Assembly (NCBI GenBank): GCA_014529385.2
Contig: CM043953.1
Coordinates: 65,943,872 to 66,007,871 of the forward strand
From: Adiantum capillus-veneris
Taxonomy: Eukaryota > Streptophyta > Polypodiopsida > Polypodiales > Pteridaceae
Length of the DNA stretch: 64,000 nt
Direction: 5' to 3'
Under the pieces are notes generated by a model. It saw only the letters and a list, made by a program, of their open reading frames with translations, was not told where the DNA came from and made no database searches. Below, piece by piece: positions 12,045 through 22,366 of this stretch (its first letter is position 1; each line of letters starts with the position of its first letter). Both the position numbers and the translations under genes were made by a program.

Positions 12045-12522
12045 GGATAGGATGCATGTGCTCTTTGCATGCACGCGTGTGCATACACATGCGTGTGCGA
12101 GTCTCGACGACTAAGCCTGGGCATCCCCGGCATTGGTCCGACATCGGCGGTTGCCTTTTTGACATTCTTCTTGGCATCGACAATTCGTATTGGCTTGACA
12201 TTTGGGATTTACATCGGTAGCTACAACCTTGGCGAGTGCACTTCCACCCATTGGTGGAAGGCGACATCAACCTTCTTTTCTCCGGATAGGATGCGTGGGC
12301 TCTCGGCATGCACGTGTGTGCATACACATGCGTGTGCGAGTGTCGACGACTAAGCCCGGGCATCCCTGGCATTGATTCGGCATCGGTGGTTGTCTTTTTG
12401 ACATTCTTCTCAGCATTGGCAATTCGCATTGGCTTGACATTCAAGATTTACATTGGAAAATACAACCTTGGCGAATGCGCTTCCGTCCAACAGAGCAAAA
12501 GGCGATATCGACCTTCTTTTCT
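12045..12522. repeat. 239-bp tandem duplication
   Basis: Two head-to-tail copies begin GGATAGGATGC at 12045 and 12284, followed by a few dozen bases of a third. Each copy contains an alternating purine-pyrimidine tract (TGCATGCACGCGTGTGCATA, 12066 onward). Point differences are scattered through the copies, so it is not very recent. Open frames on both strands here are repeated with the DNA and show no domain. Confidence 0.8.
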
Positions 12523-13369
12523 CGGCTTTGACATAGCAAGAGCGAGAGAGACCAGTTGGACTCTCCTCCGGTGTAGCTTCGCCAACAATTCCCCTCCCAC
12601 ATGCTCATCCTGGGTGGTTTCGACTCCAACAGTCCCCCCCTCACCTTTTCAATTTTGACACAACAGGAGACAGATGAGTGAGAGCGGCATCGACTCTCCT
12701 CTAGCCTCCATTTAGAGCGGGCCAGCTCCAACATAGTCTCCATAGCATTTCAACTTCAACGGTACTCCCATTTTTTTCAGCTTTGGCGGCACACACCGGT
12801 ACATAGCAGCTTCGATAGACCATTCTAAAGTGGTTTTCTCGTGAGCGTGGCTCTTGGACGGTGATTTCAACCACACGCAAACCTGGTTGACTGTACTTTG
12901 TGTTTTGGTCTTTGGTCGACATGTTTTTTTGACCGATGAGGTAGTGTGCCAGTTTCTTGATAGTTTTTGCTCACATATTGCGCTTCTTGTGGTGCAAATT
13001 ATGTATGATTGTGTGGGGTATTCCAGACAATGGTTTTAGCACAATTTGTGTAGCTTATTCCATGTATGTATATGCAGATACATCTTCAACTAGCTATAGT
13101 TTGCAGGTAGTAGGTTCACAGGTTTTTTTGGACATGTGCAAGTCCATGGATCCCTGTTTGATCATGGTTTCATCATTGTGTAGTGGTCAAGTTAGCTCCC
13201 ACTTTGTTGCCTGTTTGGCATGGTTTCTGGTAGAGATTGTACTTGAGTTTTTTGCTCAGATAATAGGGAATACTCTGCCATATTTATCCTATGATTTCTT
13301 GCCATATTTTGGTTTCTTGACATTCACTTATGGTTGCAGATTTGTGTGATAGTTTAGAATCTACAATGA
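12523..13369. other. No recognised feature
   Basis: Between the tandem repeat and copia Q the sequence has short frames on both strands without domains. Part of it may be the 5' LTR or leader of copia Q, but I found no TG/CA ends with a duplicate and no primer site. Confidence 0.4.
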
Positions 13370-13990
13370 TGACGCATGAGAGACCGTGGTCTCGTTCTTG
13401 CCGACATATGAGATGTTGGCATTGTGGTCACATAGGGCACAGTAGGCATCGTTGTTTCAAACGTATGAGGTAGCAATAGAGATCTATGCGTGATACACAT
13501 GAGGTTTTGACACATGCTAGAGCAGTGGCTTCATACGCCAGTGATAGCGATGTCACGTTTGCCTTTAGCGATCCTCCTGATTACATGTCTTCTAGAGGTG
13601 ACACTTCTCCATGTTGGTTGCTAGACAAGGAAGTATTTTTCCACGTTACACCACATCGTGACTGGTTTAGCACCTTCTCTAGTGGGAGCTTTGGTTGTGT
13701 GCACTTGGCCGATGGTTCGACGTTTGACAATTCAGGTGCTGGAGATGTTTGTGCTTGTCATTGCTATTGGTGCATCATATATGCTACGGCATGTGCGCTA
13801 TGTTCCTCAACTGAGACAGAGTTTGATCTCAATGAGATAATTAGCAGATTTTGGGTGCCAGACACTGCTTAGAGAGGAGTCTTTCTAGATACATTGCGGT
13901 TCATTAGTGATTGCTAGAGGAGCCTGTAGTGGCTTGGTATATCGTATGCATGTGTCTGAGGTTCGAGACGGCATAGTCTCTGTGTTGTTG
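13370..13990 (+). pseudogene. Copia Q zinc knuckle-protease-preintegrase remnant
   Basis: A CCHC knuckle (CWHCGHIGHSRHRC) at about 13410-13450 is followed by the protease region: WLLDKEVFFHVTPHRDWFS at about 13616. Here D-S-G-A of the family is D-K-E-V. After a frameshift near 13735 comes HVRYVPQLRQSLIS, the conserved retropepsin C-terminal segment, then VIARGACSGLVYRMHV. The same order is intact in copia I (59.35-59.95 kb), which has the same HVTPHRDWF. Inactive. Confidence 0.82.
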
Positions 13991-14044
13991 CTGGCATGCT
14001 TTGAGCAAGAGACGAGACATATCTCCTTCAATGGTGAGCTCCAT

Positions 14045-14167
14045 TGAGAGGGCGGTGGTAATGCATGTGCTAGTCTCCACGAAACCGTGCTATCTTATAG
14101 CCTCCCCCTAGCGTACACACTGTCCGACCGTGCCGGTGGCCTTGCCTATAGGACCCATGTCCTTACA
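14045..14167 (-). repeat. 3' LTR of mini element R
   Basis: 123 bp. On the minus strand it begins TGTAAGGACATGGGTCC and ends CGCCCTCTCA. A polypurine tract (AAGGGGGGGGG) precedes it on the minus strand. Confidence 0.7.
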
Positions 14168-14171
14168 TTAC

Positions 14172-14555
14172 CCCCCCCCTTGGAGAATCGTTTTCGTCCT
14201 CAAAAATGAACGTAGGAAAACGCTTCTTAAGTGCGGAAACATTCTCCCATGTAGAACGTTCTTCAAGTCTATCTAGCCATTTTACCAACACCTGTCGTCT
14301 GACATGATGTCTGGTGTGAAGCTCATGAGAATCCAAAATCTTTTTGGGCTCATGAGGGATACTTGGCGGTTCGATAAGATCAACTAATACACCTGTGTCA
14401 ATGACATTATCATTTTGTCCTAGCTGTTTTCGTAAACGGCTAACATGAAAAACAAGATAAACTCATGAGTGCTATGGAAGAGCTAACTTATAGGCCACTT
14501 GACCTATACGTTTGTGAGAATGGTAAACGGTCCACAATAGCGTGGTGAAAGCTTT
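14172..14555 (-). pseudogene. Gypsy integrase tail and chromodomain (element R)
   Basis: Read on the minus strand: SPRYCGPFTI, then KLALP (integrase C-terminal GPY/F-type module). Then comes a chromodomain-like segment with VLVKWLDRLEERSTWEN, containing the K-W and W-E positions, ending FIFEDENDS. One or two stops lie in the GPY/F part. Chromodomains of gypsy integrases bind modified histones and guide insertion. Confidence 0.75.
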
Positions 14556-14557
14556 AG

Positions 14558-14680
14558 TGAGAGGGCGGTGGTAATGCGTGTGCTAGTCTCCACCCAACCG
14601 TGCTGTCTTATAGCCTCCCCCTAGCGTACACATTGTCCGGCTGTGCAGGTGGCCTTACCCGTAGGACCCATGTCCTTACA
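14558..14680 (-). repeat. 5' LTR of mini element R
   Basis: 123 bp, same ends as the left copy, with a handful of mismatches (for example GCGTGTG against GCATGTG). Confidence 0.7.
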
Positions 14681-14781
14681 TCCACCATGCTCACAAAGGC
14701 AAAGCATTTAGTTGTGCAGGACATGCATTATACTCTATAGAGATAGAGGTAGAGCACAAGTGCTCTAGTGAGACACAACAA

Positions 14782-15219
14782 GTGTTGTCAAAGTTTGTGC
14801 AGGTAGACGAAGAGCAGTTTTGCTCCCTAGAGACACAGGCAGAGATGATGGACATGGAGTTATTTGCTATGCTCATGCTAGAGGTTGATGAGTTGGTGCC
14901 AAGACGCACAGTTCTACCTATGGGTGAGAGGGATGTAGCCATCCTAGTGTTGGAGTTGACACATCCATACGCGATGGGTAGTCCTGATGATGCAGTACAT
15001 GTAGATATTGTAGGGGAGGCGAGTACAACTAGGTTTACACAAATTTTGTCAGTATTTTGGCATCTCATCTACGACCTACTAGTATCGAGGCCCGACCTAG
15101 CAGTTGTAGTGGGAGCATTTGCAACTGGAATTGTCAGTCGTACGGTGACTGACATTAGCATGACGCATAGTGGAGTTTTGCTTACACAGTTGGCTACGGG
15201 ATTTACATGTAGACCCTAG
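14782..15219 (+). other. Unassigned 145-codon open frame
   Basis: The frame starts MLSKFVQVDE and ends TGFTCRP. It is acidic in its first half and hydrophobic near the end. No domain is recognised. It lies between the copia Q protease remnant and the Q 3' LTR, where integrase-RT would be. It may be a rearranged piece of that element. Stops are absent by a modest margin only. Confidence 0.3.
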
Positions 15220-15387
15220 CATGGATACACATGCTCGCATATCACTAGAGCCGATATGACTGCCTGTAGATCGACTGAGCGAGCCAGTGGGCGTAGGTTG
15301 AGAGATTCTCTCACTTGTTTTCTTGTACATACTAGTAGTTTAGCTAGTAGCACCCACTTGTCGGCAATTCGCCTTAAACTGGGAGAT

Positions 15388-15640
15388 TGTTGGGGTAAAG
15401 GCATTGAGAGGTGGAAGTGAAAAACACACCTAGTGGCCTCTACACCAAGACTATGCACGATGGCCTCATCATGGGAGGTACACAATAGGGGCACAACCTA
15501 GCTTGAGATAAGGCTAGGATGCAAATATGGACAGTCAAGACAATAGGAATGACACACAGTTGATGGGGAAACACTTATATGGAGTAGGAGAGGCACACTC
15601 AACACGATGATATGCATGGCACATGTAAGTGGTCTACATC
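15388..15640 (+). repeat. Probable 3' LTR start of copia Q
   Basis: A purine-rich tract (AAACTGGGAGAT, 15376-15387) is followed by TGTTGGGGTAAAGG. The preceding frame ends in ALNWEIVG, a common plant copia arrangement. No second copy is found, so the right end is uncertain. Confidence 0.45.
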
Positions 15641-15866
15641 ATAGCTTGTTTGACAGGGGTAGTTGGCTAGTGGAGGCTTTGTAGTGTGAGACTTTTGACA
15701 AAATCAAGACAATTCGACTTGGAAAGACACTAGGGAGCATAATCCCAAATGGAGAGCTAGGGGGGGAGAGAGAGAGAATCACATACAAGCATGAGGAGAT
15801 CAAACTTATTTTCTTAATGGTACTTACAATGGTGGTTTGGAGATGATACCAACATTCAAGAAAGAG

Positions 15867-15870
<4 letters not shown>

Positions 15871-15915
<45 letters not shown>
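15871..15915 (+). repeat. (GA)n microsatellite
   Basis: Forty-five bases of uninterrupted GA at the 3' truncation point of gypsy O. A short impure GA tract lies at about 15766-15777. Confidence 0.95.
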
Positions 15916-15917
<2 letters not shown>

Positions 15918-16034
15918 CGTGATGTAGAGCATGTGCAAAGGAGTACAAACCGCCGTTTTCTCTGTCTAGTTGGAGCCTCTCTAGACTAAGAATGTGGTTG
16001 TGGAGATGAACATTAGGGCACTCCATCTGCCTAC

Positions 16035-16950
16035 CTAGCATATTGAGACTATCCAATTGTATTTCAATGGGTATAATGGCCTGCTTGCCATATACCAAGT
16101 GATATGGTGTGAATCCAAGGATGTGCGAAATGAAGTGTGATGAGCCCAAAGTGTAGCCATAAGGTGATTATCCCAATCACTTTTGTGATTGTTGACAGGT
16201 TTAGTGACGATCTTGCAGATCATAACATTTACCTTTTCCACCAAACCATTGCATTGTGGATAGTAGGGAGTTGAGTGTTGTCGTGAGATGCCCATCTTTT
16301 CAATTAGCTCTCCTACTAGGTCTCCTCTAAAACCTGGTCCCTGTCAGAAATTATCTGAAGAGGAGTGCCCAAATGGCAACAAATGTTTTCAATTACAAAC
16401 TTAGCCACTTCCTTAGCTGTAATCCAAGTGGTAGCAACTGCTTTGGCCCACCTGGTCATGTAGTCCACACTCATGATGATATACAATTTACCTAGGTCCT
16501 TGGAAAAGGCCCAATAACATCAATTCCCCATTTCTCAAATGGTCCATAAGAGATAATAGGAGTTTGTGGCTCATATGTGAGTCTCCTATTACCAACCTTC
16601 TGACACTCTTTGCATGTTGTACACCAATGATGCACATCTCTTTGCCACACAAACCCGGCTTGTAGAATCCTCCTACTAGTGATGTCAAGTGCAAAGTAAC
16701 CTCCACAAACACCATCATGGCAACTTGAAATGATTTTGGTGATCTCTTTAGAGAGAAGTACACACCTAAGAATTAGATCCTCACCCTTGCAGTACGTGTC
16801 GTCATTGATAAGGCAATATTTTGTTGCCTTACGCACGAGCCACTGCTTTTGGCCCTTTGTAAGTTCTTTAGGACACTTTCTTGTGTCTAGGAAGCTCATG
16901 ATGTCAGGCATAGTATCACTACCTTGAAAAAGAGGTAGATGCAATTTGAT
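16035..16950 (-). pseudogene. Gypsy O integrase
   Basis: The HHCC zinc finger is seen as HDGVCGGYFALDIT...CTTCKECQ. The core begins WGIDVIGPFP (first Asp). After a frame change comes HSTPYYPQCNGLVEKVN, in which the catalytic Glu is retained. A further piece FTPYHLVYGKQAIIPIEI lies at 16060-16110. At least two frameshifts. Confidence 0.8.
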
Positions 16951-16999
16951 GGCTCCCACTAGAACATCTTGTAGCCTTTCTTTAGCTAAAGCATTAGCC

Positions 17000-17546
17000 T
17001 CTTCATTTTTTGCTCTAGGTACATGATGTAATTGCACAAATTGAAATTTTCTTAGAAGCTCCTTAACTTGGCTTAGATGGCTTAACAAGCTATGATTTTT
17101 ACAAGCCCAAATTCCTTGTACTTGTTTTATTAAAAGATGACATCACCAAATACATTTTATCGTTGAATGCCTTGTGTCACACACCACTCTAACCCAAGAG
17201 TTAAGGCTGCATATTCTGCCTCATTGTTGGAGTGGGAATCCAAGAGATGTCCAATGGAGAATACCTTTTTCCCTTGCTAGTTGAAGATGACAAAGCCCGT
17301 TGCAGCTTTTTCCATTGTCCTCTTATAGGCTCCATCAAAGAAAAGAGAGTGAGCACTCTCTATCTTAGAGACTTCCAACACAGGTGTTACTTCTTTGTCA
17401 CTTGTCTTTGTCTTCAGCTTCTTTTCATAGTGGTGATGAGTGAAAATGCCTCCTAGACTGGCTCTTGTGGAGCTCTCCACTTGCATTGTGTAATCAAACT
17501 CTTGCAACCTTGTGAGCCATTTGGGAATCGTAGAAGAAACATCCAT
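17000..17546 (-). pseudogene. Gypsy O second RNase H domain
   Basis: After WLTRLQEFDYTMQ (connection end) comes HSLFFDGAYKRTMEKAATGF: the Asp of FFDGA is the first catalytic residue of a plant aRH-type RNase H. The far end of that domain, LHHVPRAKNEEANALAKERLQ, has the A-N/D-A-L-A signature and lies at about 17000-17060. The middle is disrupted between about 17270 and 17090. Confidence 0.78.
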
Positions 17547-17549
17547 GTG

Positions 17550-18020
17550 CTACATTACATAAGGAAATACTTCTTCCATGGTTAAAATTATGAATGGTCT
17601 AGACAATAAATAAGAGCGAAACTTGGTAGTAGCAAACATTAATGCAAGCACCATGTGCTCCACTGCCGTGTATCCCTTCTTTGATGGAGTCATCATGCGA
17701 CTAGAGAAGTAGATAGGACGCATGAAAGAAGTTTGAGTATCCTTTTGCATCAATACCGCCCCAAGTGTGTCATTGCCCCCACTAGGGTTTACATAAAACG
17801 ACTCGTCTCACTTTGGAGGTGCAATGGTGGGGAGTGATGTTAGAAATTGTTTTACCTCATTGAATTGTTGTTCATTTTCTTCACTCCAGGTGAAGATCTC
17901 TTGATGGGTAACTTGCTGTAAAGGGAGAACCACTTGAGAGAGTAGGTGGATGAACCTACTCAAATACCTCACCTTTTGAAGAAAAGAGACCAACTGCTTT
18001 GTTGTGGTAGGAGAGGAACA
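17550..18020 (-). pseudogene. Gypsy O RT end and RNase H
   Basis: The segment TKQLVSFLQKVRYLSRFI is the RT thumb (equivalent of FLG..YYRRFI). It is followed by FTWSEENEQQFNEVKQFL and, after breaks, RPIYFSSRMMTPSKKGYTAVEHMVLALMF, the RNase H middle region. The RNase H first Asp motif falls in a damaged stretch near 17770. Confidence 0.8.
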
Positions 18021-19190
18021 AGTGAGTGAGGTCTTCACAAGCCATTCTACATTGCGAGCATCTATCTAGACCAATTACCCTGGCAAGGACCTTCACACCA
18101 GTTGGCATTGCTCCACATAACACCTTGATAAGAAGACCTTCATCCCAAGCGCCATTGTGGGCACCATCCTCATCCCATCTTGACCCTGGCCAAAGTTTTC
18201 CCCATTGCTTATTAAGCGGCGAGAACCAATCCTGTGATTCCATGAGGACGAGATACACGCTCTTAGTTTGGGGTTTTAAAAAATGTATCTTCATAGGCCA
18301 GTCTCACAATTAGGTAAGTACCACCTATTGAGGCATTCAAGGGCTCTACTGGTCAACAATCTTTCTGACCCACTGAGGCTAAATTCAAAGGCCAGTTGAT
18401 ATGTTTCTTTCCAACAGCCTCTGATGTAGTCCCACAATTGACCTATATGCCTAATACCTTTGTTATTGACCTTTCTGGCCACTTCCCTCCAAAAAGGCGT
18501 AAGAAGGACGTCTCCAGCCTTGGATAGCCAAGGGAACAATTGAGATATAGAGTTGTGGAAGTATCTCGATAGCTCTCCCCATTCCAGAGTCATTGATGCT
18601 CTGTTGAACTTTTGAATAATATCGCCTGCCATACCCCCAAGTTTTAGAATGGCCCATTACGGGGCCATCAACTTATTATGCACCTCAAGCCCTTTCCACT
18701 GACCACCTTGCGAGCGTATTCTGGAGTTTTTCATCATATCCTTTGACCACAATAGCACAAGCCCCGTCTTTCTTAGCGAGGGCTACCACAAACTTGGCAC
18801 ATTGAGCCTTCGTGTGAGTGCTAGGGTTAAGGATCCCAAGCCCGCCCTGCTCTACAAGTCTCGCAAACATCTCCCATTTTGCCCACTGCCAGGGTGTTGC
18901 ATCTTTAGTGTTGTTCTTCCAAAGAAATCTCTTTACTGTTTTCAGAAACTCTTTCCAGTTGCATTTAGCGAGCTTAAGCAACGAACCATTGAAAGCTATA
19001 TATGGAAGCATAAATGAATTGATAGCATTCACTTTGCTCGAGAAGGGGAGAAGCACATACTCCCATCTTCGCATCTTAATCTTGACTTGCTCCATAACCC
19101 ACAGGAACCTCTGTTTGTGAGAAATGTCCACCCCAGAGGATCTCATAGATGCCAGAATAACTTCCCTTTGGACACTATCTTCTTGGTCCA
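18021..19190 (-). pseudogene. LINE L ORF2 C-terminal region with zinc-knuckle remnant
   Basis: Fragments typical of plant LINE ORF2 tails: MLPYIAFNGSLLKLAK, then FLWKNNTKDATPWQWAKWEM and GGLGILNPSTHTKAQCAKFV. After frame changes come LLIKVLCGAMPTGVKVLARV and CSQCRMACEDLTHLFL, the zf-RVT motif (C-x2-C...H). The sequence then crosses into gypsy O. Confidence 0.8.
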
Positions 19191-20480
19191 CAAAAACGGA
19201 TCAAACGAGTCGTTCTCGGATAGAGAGATCAATCTAGATTTTTTAATACTACACTTTGACCCTGAGGCTAGGGGAAATGTTTGCACAATTTCGAGAGCCT
19301 TCCTAATAACCTTAGGGAAAGCCTTGAGAAGAGCAGAGAGTCATATGCAAAAAGCCTAGCCAAAAGTTGGTCGTTCTTAGGCAGAGCCAATCTGTGAATC
19401 TCATCTTTAGCTACATTGTCCTCTAGTAATGTAACCAGAGGGTGGGATCCAATGGCGAACATCAGAGGGGCAAGTAGGCACCCCTGTTTTGTTGATCTTT
19501 TCTCTCATTGAACAGAAGCTCTGATTGGCTACTAGTACCAAGGGTGCTGACCATGTGGCACATCTGTGAACCAAAGCCTAATGACTTCATGACATCTTCA
19601 ATGAATGACCATGTTATCCTGTTGTAGGCTTTATCAAGACCCAATTGAAGCAAGATACATTCTTGTTTAGTGAAAGTGGCGTATTCAATGCCAGCCATTG
19701 CTACCAAAATGTTATCATAGATAGATCTTCCCTTGATGAATCCATGCTGGTGGGGGTTGAGGACTTTGTCGAGGAGGGGGAAGATGCTGAGGGCTATAGT
19801 TTTGGCGATAATTTTGTAATCTATAGACATCATCATTATGGGGCGCCAATGCTTAAGCTCGGAGCTGTAGACTTGCTTGGGGATAGGCTTGATGAGGCCT
19901 CTTTTGATGCTTAGGTCCATGACCCCATCACCGAGGGCTTGATTCGCCAATCTCGTGATGGGAATACTTAAGATCGTCCCAAAATTCCATGAAAAACTTA
20001 GTAGTCAACCTGTCCCAACTAGGAAATCTTTCTTTGCCCAGAGCATGCAGCGCAAGGGAGCATTCATCCTCGTTAAACGCCTTCTCTAGAAGGTTGCCTT
20101 CAGAGTGGGATACTGTTCTTTTGACGCTCCCAAGGAGAGTCGATCTGGCATCATCTATCGTAGGGGAACGAGCCTCGGGTTGGCCTATGATCTGTTGTAG
20201 GTGGTTGAGAATTAAGACAACCATTTCATCAGGATTTCCAGTATCATTTCCATTCTTATTTGTGAGTGTGTGAATTAGGCCTCAACTTTCTTTTACTTTG
20301 AGGGCCCTAAAGAAGTGTGTACTATTGGCCTCCTCTGGCTGGAGGAAGGTTTCTTTGGCAAGGATTTTGGCCTTCCTCACCTCCTCTAGTTGGAGACTGG
20401 TTAATTCTGCTTTAACTTCTAGCCATCTACTGTGTTCCGCCTCTAAAGCATAGCCTTCCTGTTTTTTGGTGGTCAAGATC
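19190..20480 (-). pseudogene. LINE L reverse transcriptase
   Basis: The N-terminal RT region is at 19928-20476 (NSTHFFRALKVKES; later EDECSLALHALGKERFPSWD, matching the K.PGPDG region). Next are WRPIMMMSIDYKIIAKTIA, then NPHQHGFIKGRSIYDNIL and LLQLGLDKAYNRITW, where the conserved DF/DLxKAYD reads DKAYN. The FADD box appears as LLARLFAYDSLLF, with the first Asp replaced. Frameshifts lie near 19462 and 19928. No active enzyme. Confidence 0.82.
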
Positions 20481-20799
20481 TCAATTCATCAATGAGCTGA
20501 GTGATGCGTTCCTCTTGCAAGGTTTTTCTTTCTTCTAGGACTGGCATTTTTGATGGCCTTTTGAATACCCTTGGTAAGATTATCCCAGGCCCTTGGGCTT
20601 CTCGAGTCTACATCTTTCCGAAGCTTGCTCATAGCTTTGAGGGCTAGGCTTCTGAAGAGAGGGCCTTTGAATAGGTGGCCCCCTGTGGAGAGTAACTTTT
20701 AAGACCCTTGAGGGCAATGATTGGCTCCTTTGGTTTTTTTCAATTTTATGCTTAGCCGAAAAGATGTGAAAGGCACTGTGAAGTTATCACCTTCATTTC

Positions 20800-21009
20800 T
20801 AGCTAAGAAGGAAGCCAATCAACCTGATGAGAACAGTAGCAACGGTCTAGTCGGGAAGTCATACCGATATATTGCAGGCTAGTGTATGTGAACCCCGGCA
20901 TGCTGTCCCATGGGCATATCTCCCACATGTCCACCAATGCCCACTTCTCATAGAGGCTTAGCCATTTGGATCTTTCAGATCCAGCTAACATGACTATATT
21001 CTTATGTCG
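20800..21009 (-). pseudogene. LINE L endonuclease C-terminal part
   Basis: Residues WALVDMWEICPWDSMPGFTY, then SRLDRCYCS. This corresponds to the end of the APE endonuclease fold (L.D.WR..HP...FTW......SRLDR). The catalytic N-terminal motifs are missing. ORF2 continues leftward as RT. Confidence 0.75.
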
Positions 21010-21043
21010 CTTAAATATAATGGCATGACTATATTCTTATGTC
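20989..21043. repeat. Short direct repeat at the LINE L 5' end
   Basis: CATGACTATATTCTTATGTC occurs at 20989-21008 and 21024-21043, separated by 15 bases. The first copy is the end of LINE coding sequence (the ATG of VMLAGSERS on the minus strand). The second lies outside it. Confidence 0.85.
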
Positions 21044-21431
21044 AATTAAATTCACTCCCAATCTATTCAATCACAAATGAATGTATTATTAGCTCATGAA
21101 GTGCTCTAGTTTTTGTTAATTTGTAGTTATTAGTCATTAATATTTGCATTTCGCCATCATACTTTTTCTCGTCAATGTTCATAAATCTGGGCTTGTAGTT
21201 GTTAATTTCTTGCTTGGAAATAAAAAATCCCATATTTAATTTCATTGGGGTTCAACAGCACAGTCCAAATTTGGGCACCCTAGTTAAAACTATTGGTATA
21301 TAGCTCAGATTTTTGCATAAATAACGGTTGCCTAATTACTTTGTCCTCGAAAATAAACCCGTGCAGATCTAATTAAAGGTCAGATAGATAATAGGAATAC
21401 ACTACTGAGTTTTATCCGTGGAGGAGGCATC
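21044..21431. other. AT-rich spacer, nothing recognised
   Basis: No retroelement domain, LTR end or RNA gene is recognisable. It could include the upstream region of the frame starting at 21432, but I see no clear TATA box at a usual distance. Confidence 0.4.
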
Positions 21432-21764
21432 ATGCCGAGGAAGTCAGAGGAGAGGGCAGCGTGGAAGAAGAACGCAGAGCTACCGTGGAGACAGAAGGCG
21501 CCACAGAGGGAGGCGTTTGAGCACGCCAAGCTGAGGGCTTCTAATGAGCCAGGCCAGGGTCCTACCATGTACCTTCCTCAAGAAGGCCGGCGTGAAACCT
21601 ACCGTGATCAGATGCGGGGCGGGCATCCTCGGGAGAGCTTCGAAGTCGATCCCCGTCTGAAATATACCTTCCGGAAGAATTTCCAGGTTATCTTTATTTT
21701 GCTACTGGGATGCGTCTGTGCATATCTGGTATGTGTGAGAGAGAGAGAGGGAGGGAGGGAGTGA
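21432..21764 (+). CDS. Possible first exon of a host gene, product unknown
   Basis: ATG at 21432 (context CATCATGCC) opens a frame that is far more GC-rich than its surroundings. It encodes a hydrophilic, basic, Arg/Glu/Pro-rich N-terminal segment (MPRKSEERAAWKKNAELPWR at its start, ESFEVDPRLKYTFRKNFQ at 21636-21689). CAG/GTTATCTTT at 21690 is a credible 5' splice site. Past it the frame turns hydrophobic and then into GA-repeat peptide, as expected of intron read as protein. The downstream 220 bp are a repeat also found at 26952, so exon 2 is not visible here. It may be a real exon, an exon captured by a transposon, or a truncated gene copy. I do not recognise the family with certainty. Confidence 0.42.
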   Translation: MPRKSEERAAWKKNAELPWRQKAPQREAFEHAKLRASNEPGQGPTMYLPQEGRRETYRDQMRGGHPRESFEVDPRLKYTFRKNFQVIFILLLGCVCAYLVCVREREGGRE

Positions 21765-21900
21765 TGATTATGGCACAGGTAAGGACTTATGTACATTTGA
21801 AACAACACTCAAAGGCTTGAAACAAAAAAAAACTCACATCTTTGTGCATGGATGGCTTGGAAACTTTAAGAGTGGTGTGTCAAAGTCGACGATGCGGAAG
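21679..21900 (+). repeat. Dispersed repeat K, copy 1
   Basis: From CAGGTTATCTTTATTTTGCTAC to CGATGCGGA this matches 26952-27160 with scattered substitutions and small indels. It includes a short GA tract and an A-rich stretch after GGCTTGAAAC. Its left edge falls at the proposed exon-intron junction. Confidence 0.82.
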
Positions 21901-21929
21901 CGGGGAGAGAGAGAGAGAGAGAGTTCACA

Positions 21930-22366
21930 TTGGTGCACTCCCTTTAGGGGAAATGATGTTGAAGAAGAAAATGGGAAAGGGTCTATGCCCTAGATGTGCT
22001 GACCCTGAAATATTGAGGCACTTGTTTTGGAACTGTTGGATTGTGCATAGCTGGTGGACTGATTTATATGACAGGTGGCTTCAAGCTTAGCAGATAAAAG
22101 TAACTAAGTTTTGTCTTACGGACTTGTTAGAACTGCTGATGATGCTATGTCTAGATGTCTGTTGTACTTGAGAGTTGTGGTCTGCCAGAAACTCTATTGT
22201 TTTTGATTCCTCCACTTTTACCAGCCATACTCTACCATGGTCAATGCTCAAAAATAGGATGATAGAGGATATTCTAACATCAAACAAAGGGATGGACTCA
22301 GCTACCCAACTCATCATGAGTAAGCTGGGTTAATGTAAATTGTACTATACATGTGAGCAGAAGGTT

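Larger units (their letters stand above)
14045..14680 (-). mobile_element. Mini LTR element R, gypsy chromodomain remnant between 123-bp LTRs
   Basis: Two direct repeats of 123 bp (14045-14167 and 14558-14680), each with TG...CA ends, flank 390 bp. On the minus strand the interior encodes the end of a gypsy integrase, a chromodomain and the terminal FEDENDS, then a G-rich polypurine tract directly before the left LTR. There is no primer site: the interior starts in the integrase tail next to the right LTR. Flanks TCCAT (14040-14044) and TCCAC (14681-14685) look like a TSD with one change. I infer a gypsy copy deleted from the primer site to integrase. Confidence 0.72.
15916..18020 (-). mobile_element. 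Ty3/gypsy element O with second RNase H (fragment)
   Basis: Minus-strand order: end of RT, RNase H, second RNase H-like domain, integrase zinc finger and core. The second RNase H between RH and integrase is diagnostic of the plant Tat-type gypsy lineage. The 5' part (gag, protease, most of RT) is missing at the junction with LINE L. The 3' part ends at a (GA)n array. No LTR is visible. Frames are broken at several points. Confidence 0.82.
18021..21009 (-). mobile_element. LINE L (non-LTR retrotransposon), truncated at both ends
   Basis: Minus-strand order: last part of an APE-type endonuclease, RT, and a Cys-rich C-terminal region, as in the ORF2 of plant L1-like LINEs. ORF1 and most of the endonuclease are missing on the right. 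On the left it stops inside the zinc region at the junction with gypsy O. Stops and frameshifts are frequent. No poly(A) tail is present because the 3' end is lost. Confidence 0.82.

Noticed and set aside
12032-12658. Two similar open frames as duplicated small genes
   Set aside because: They exist because of the 239-bp tandem repeat. Frames on the opposite strand are equally long.
14782-15219. 145-codon frame as a host gene
   Set aside because: It lies inside copia Q between its protease remnant and LTR, and no domain or splice context supports a host gene. It is kept only as an unassigned frame.
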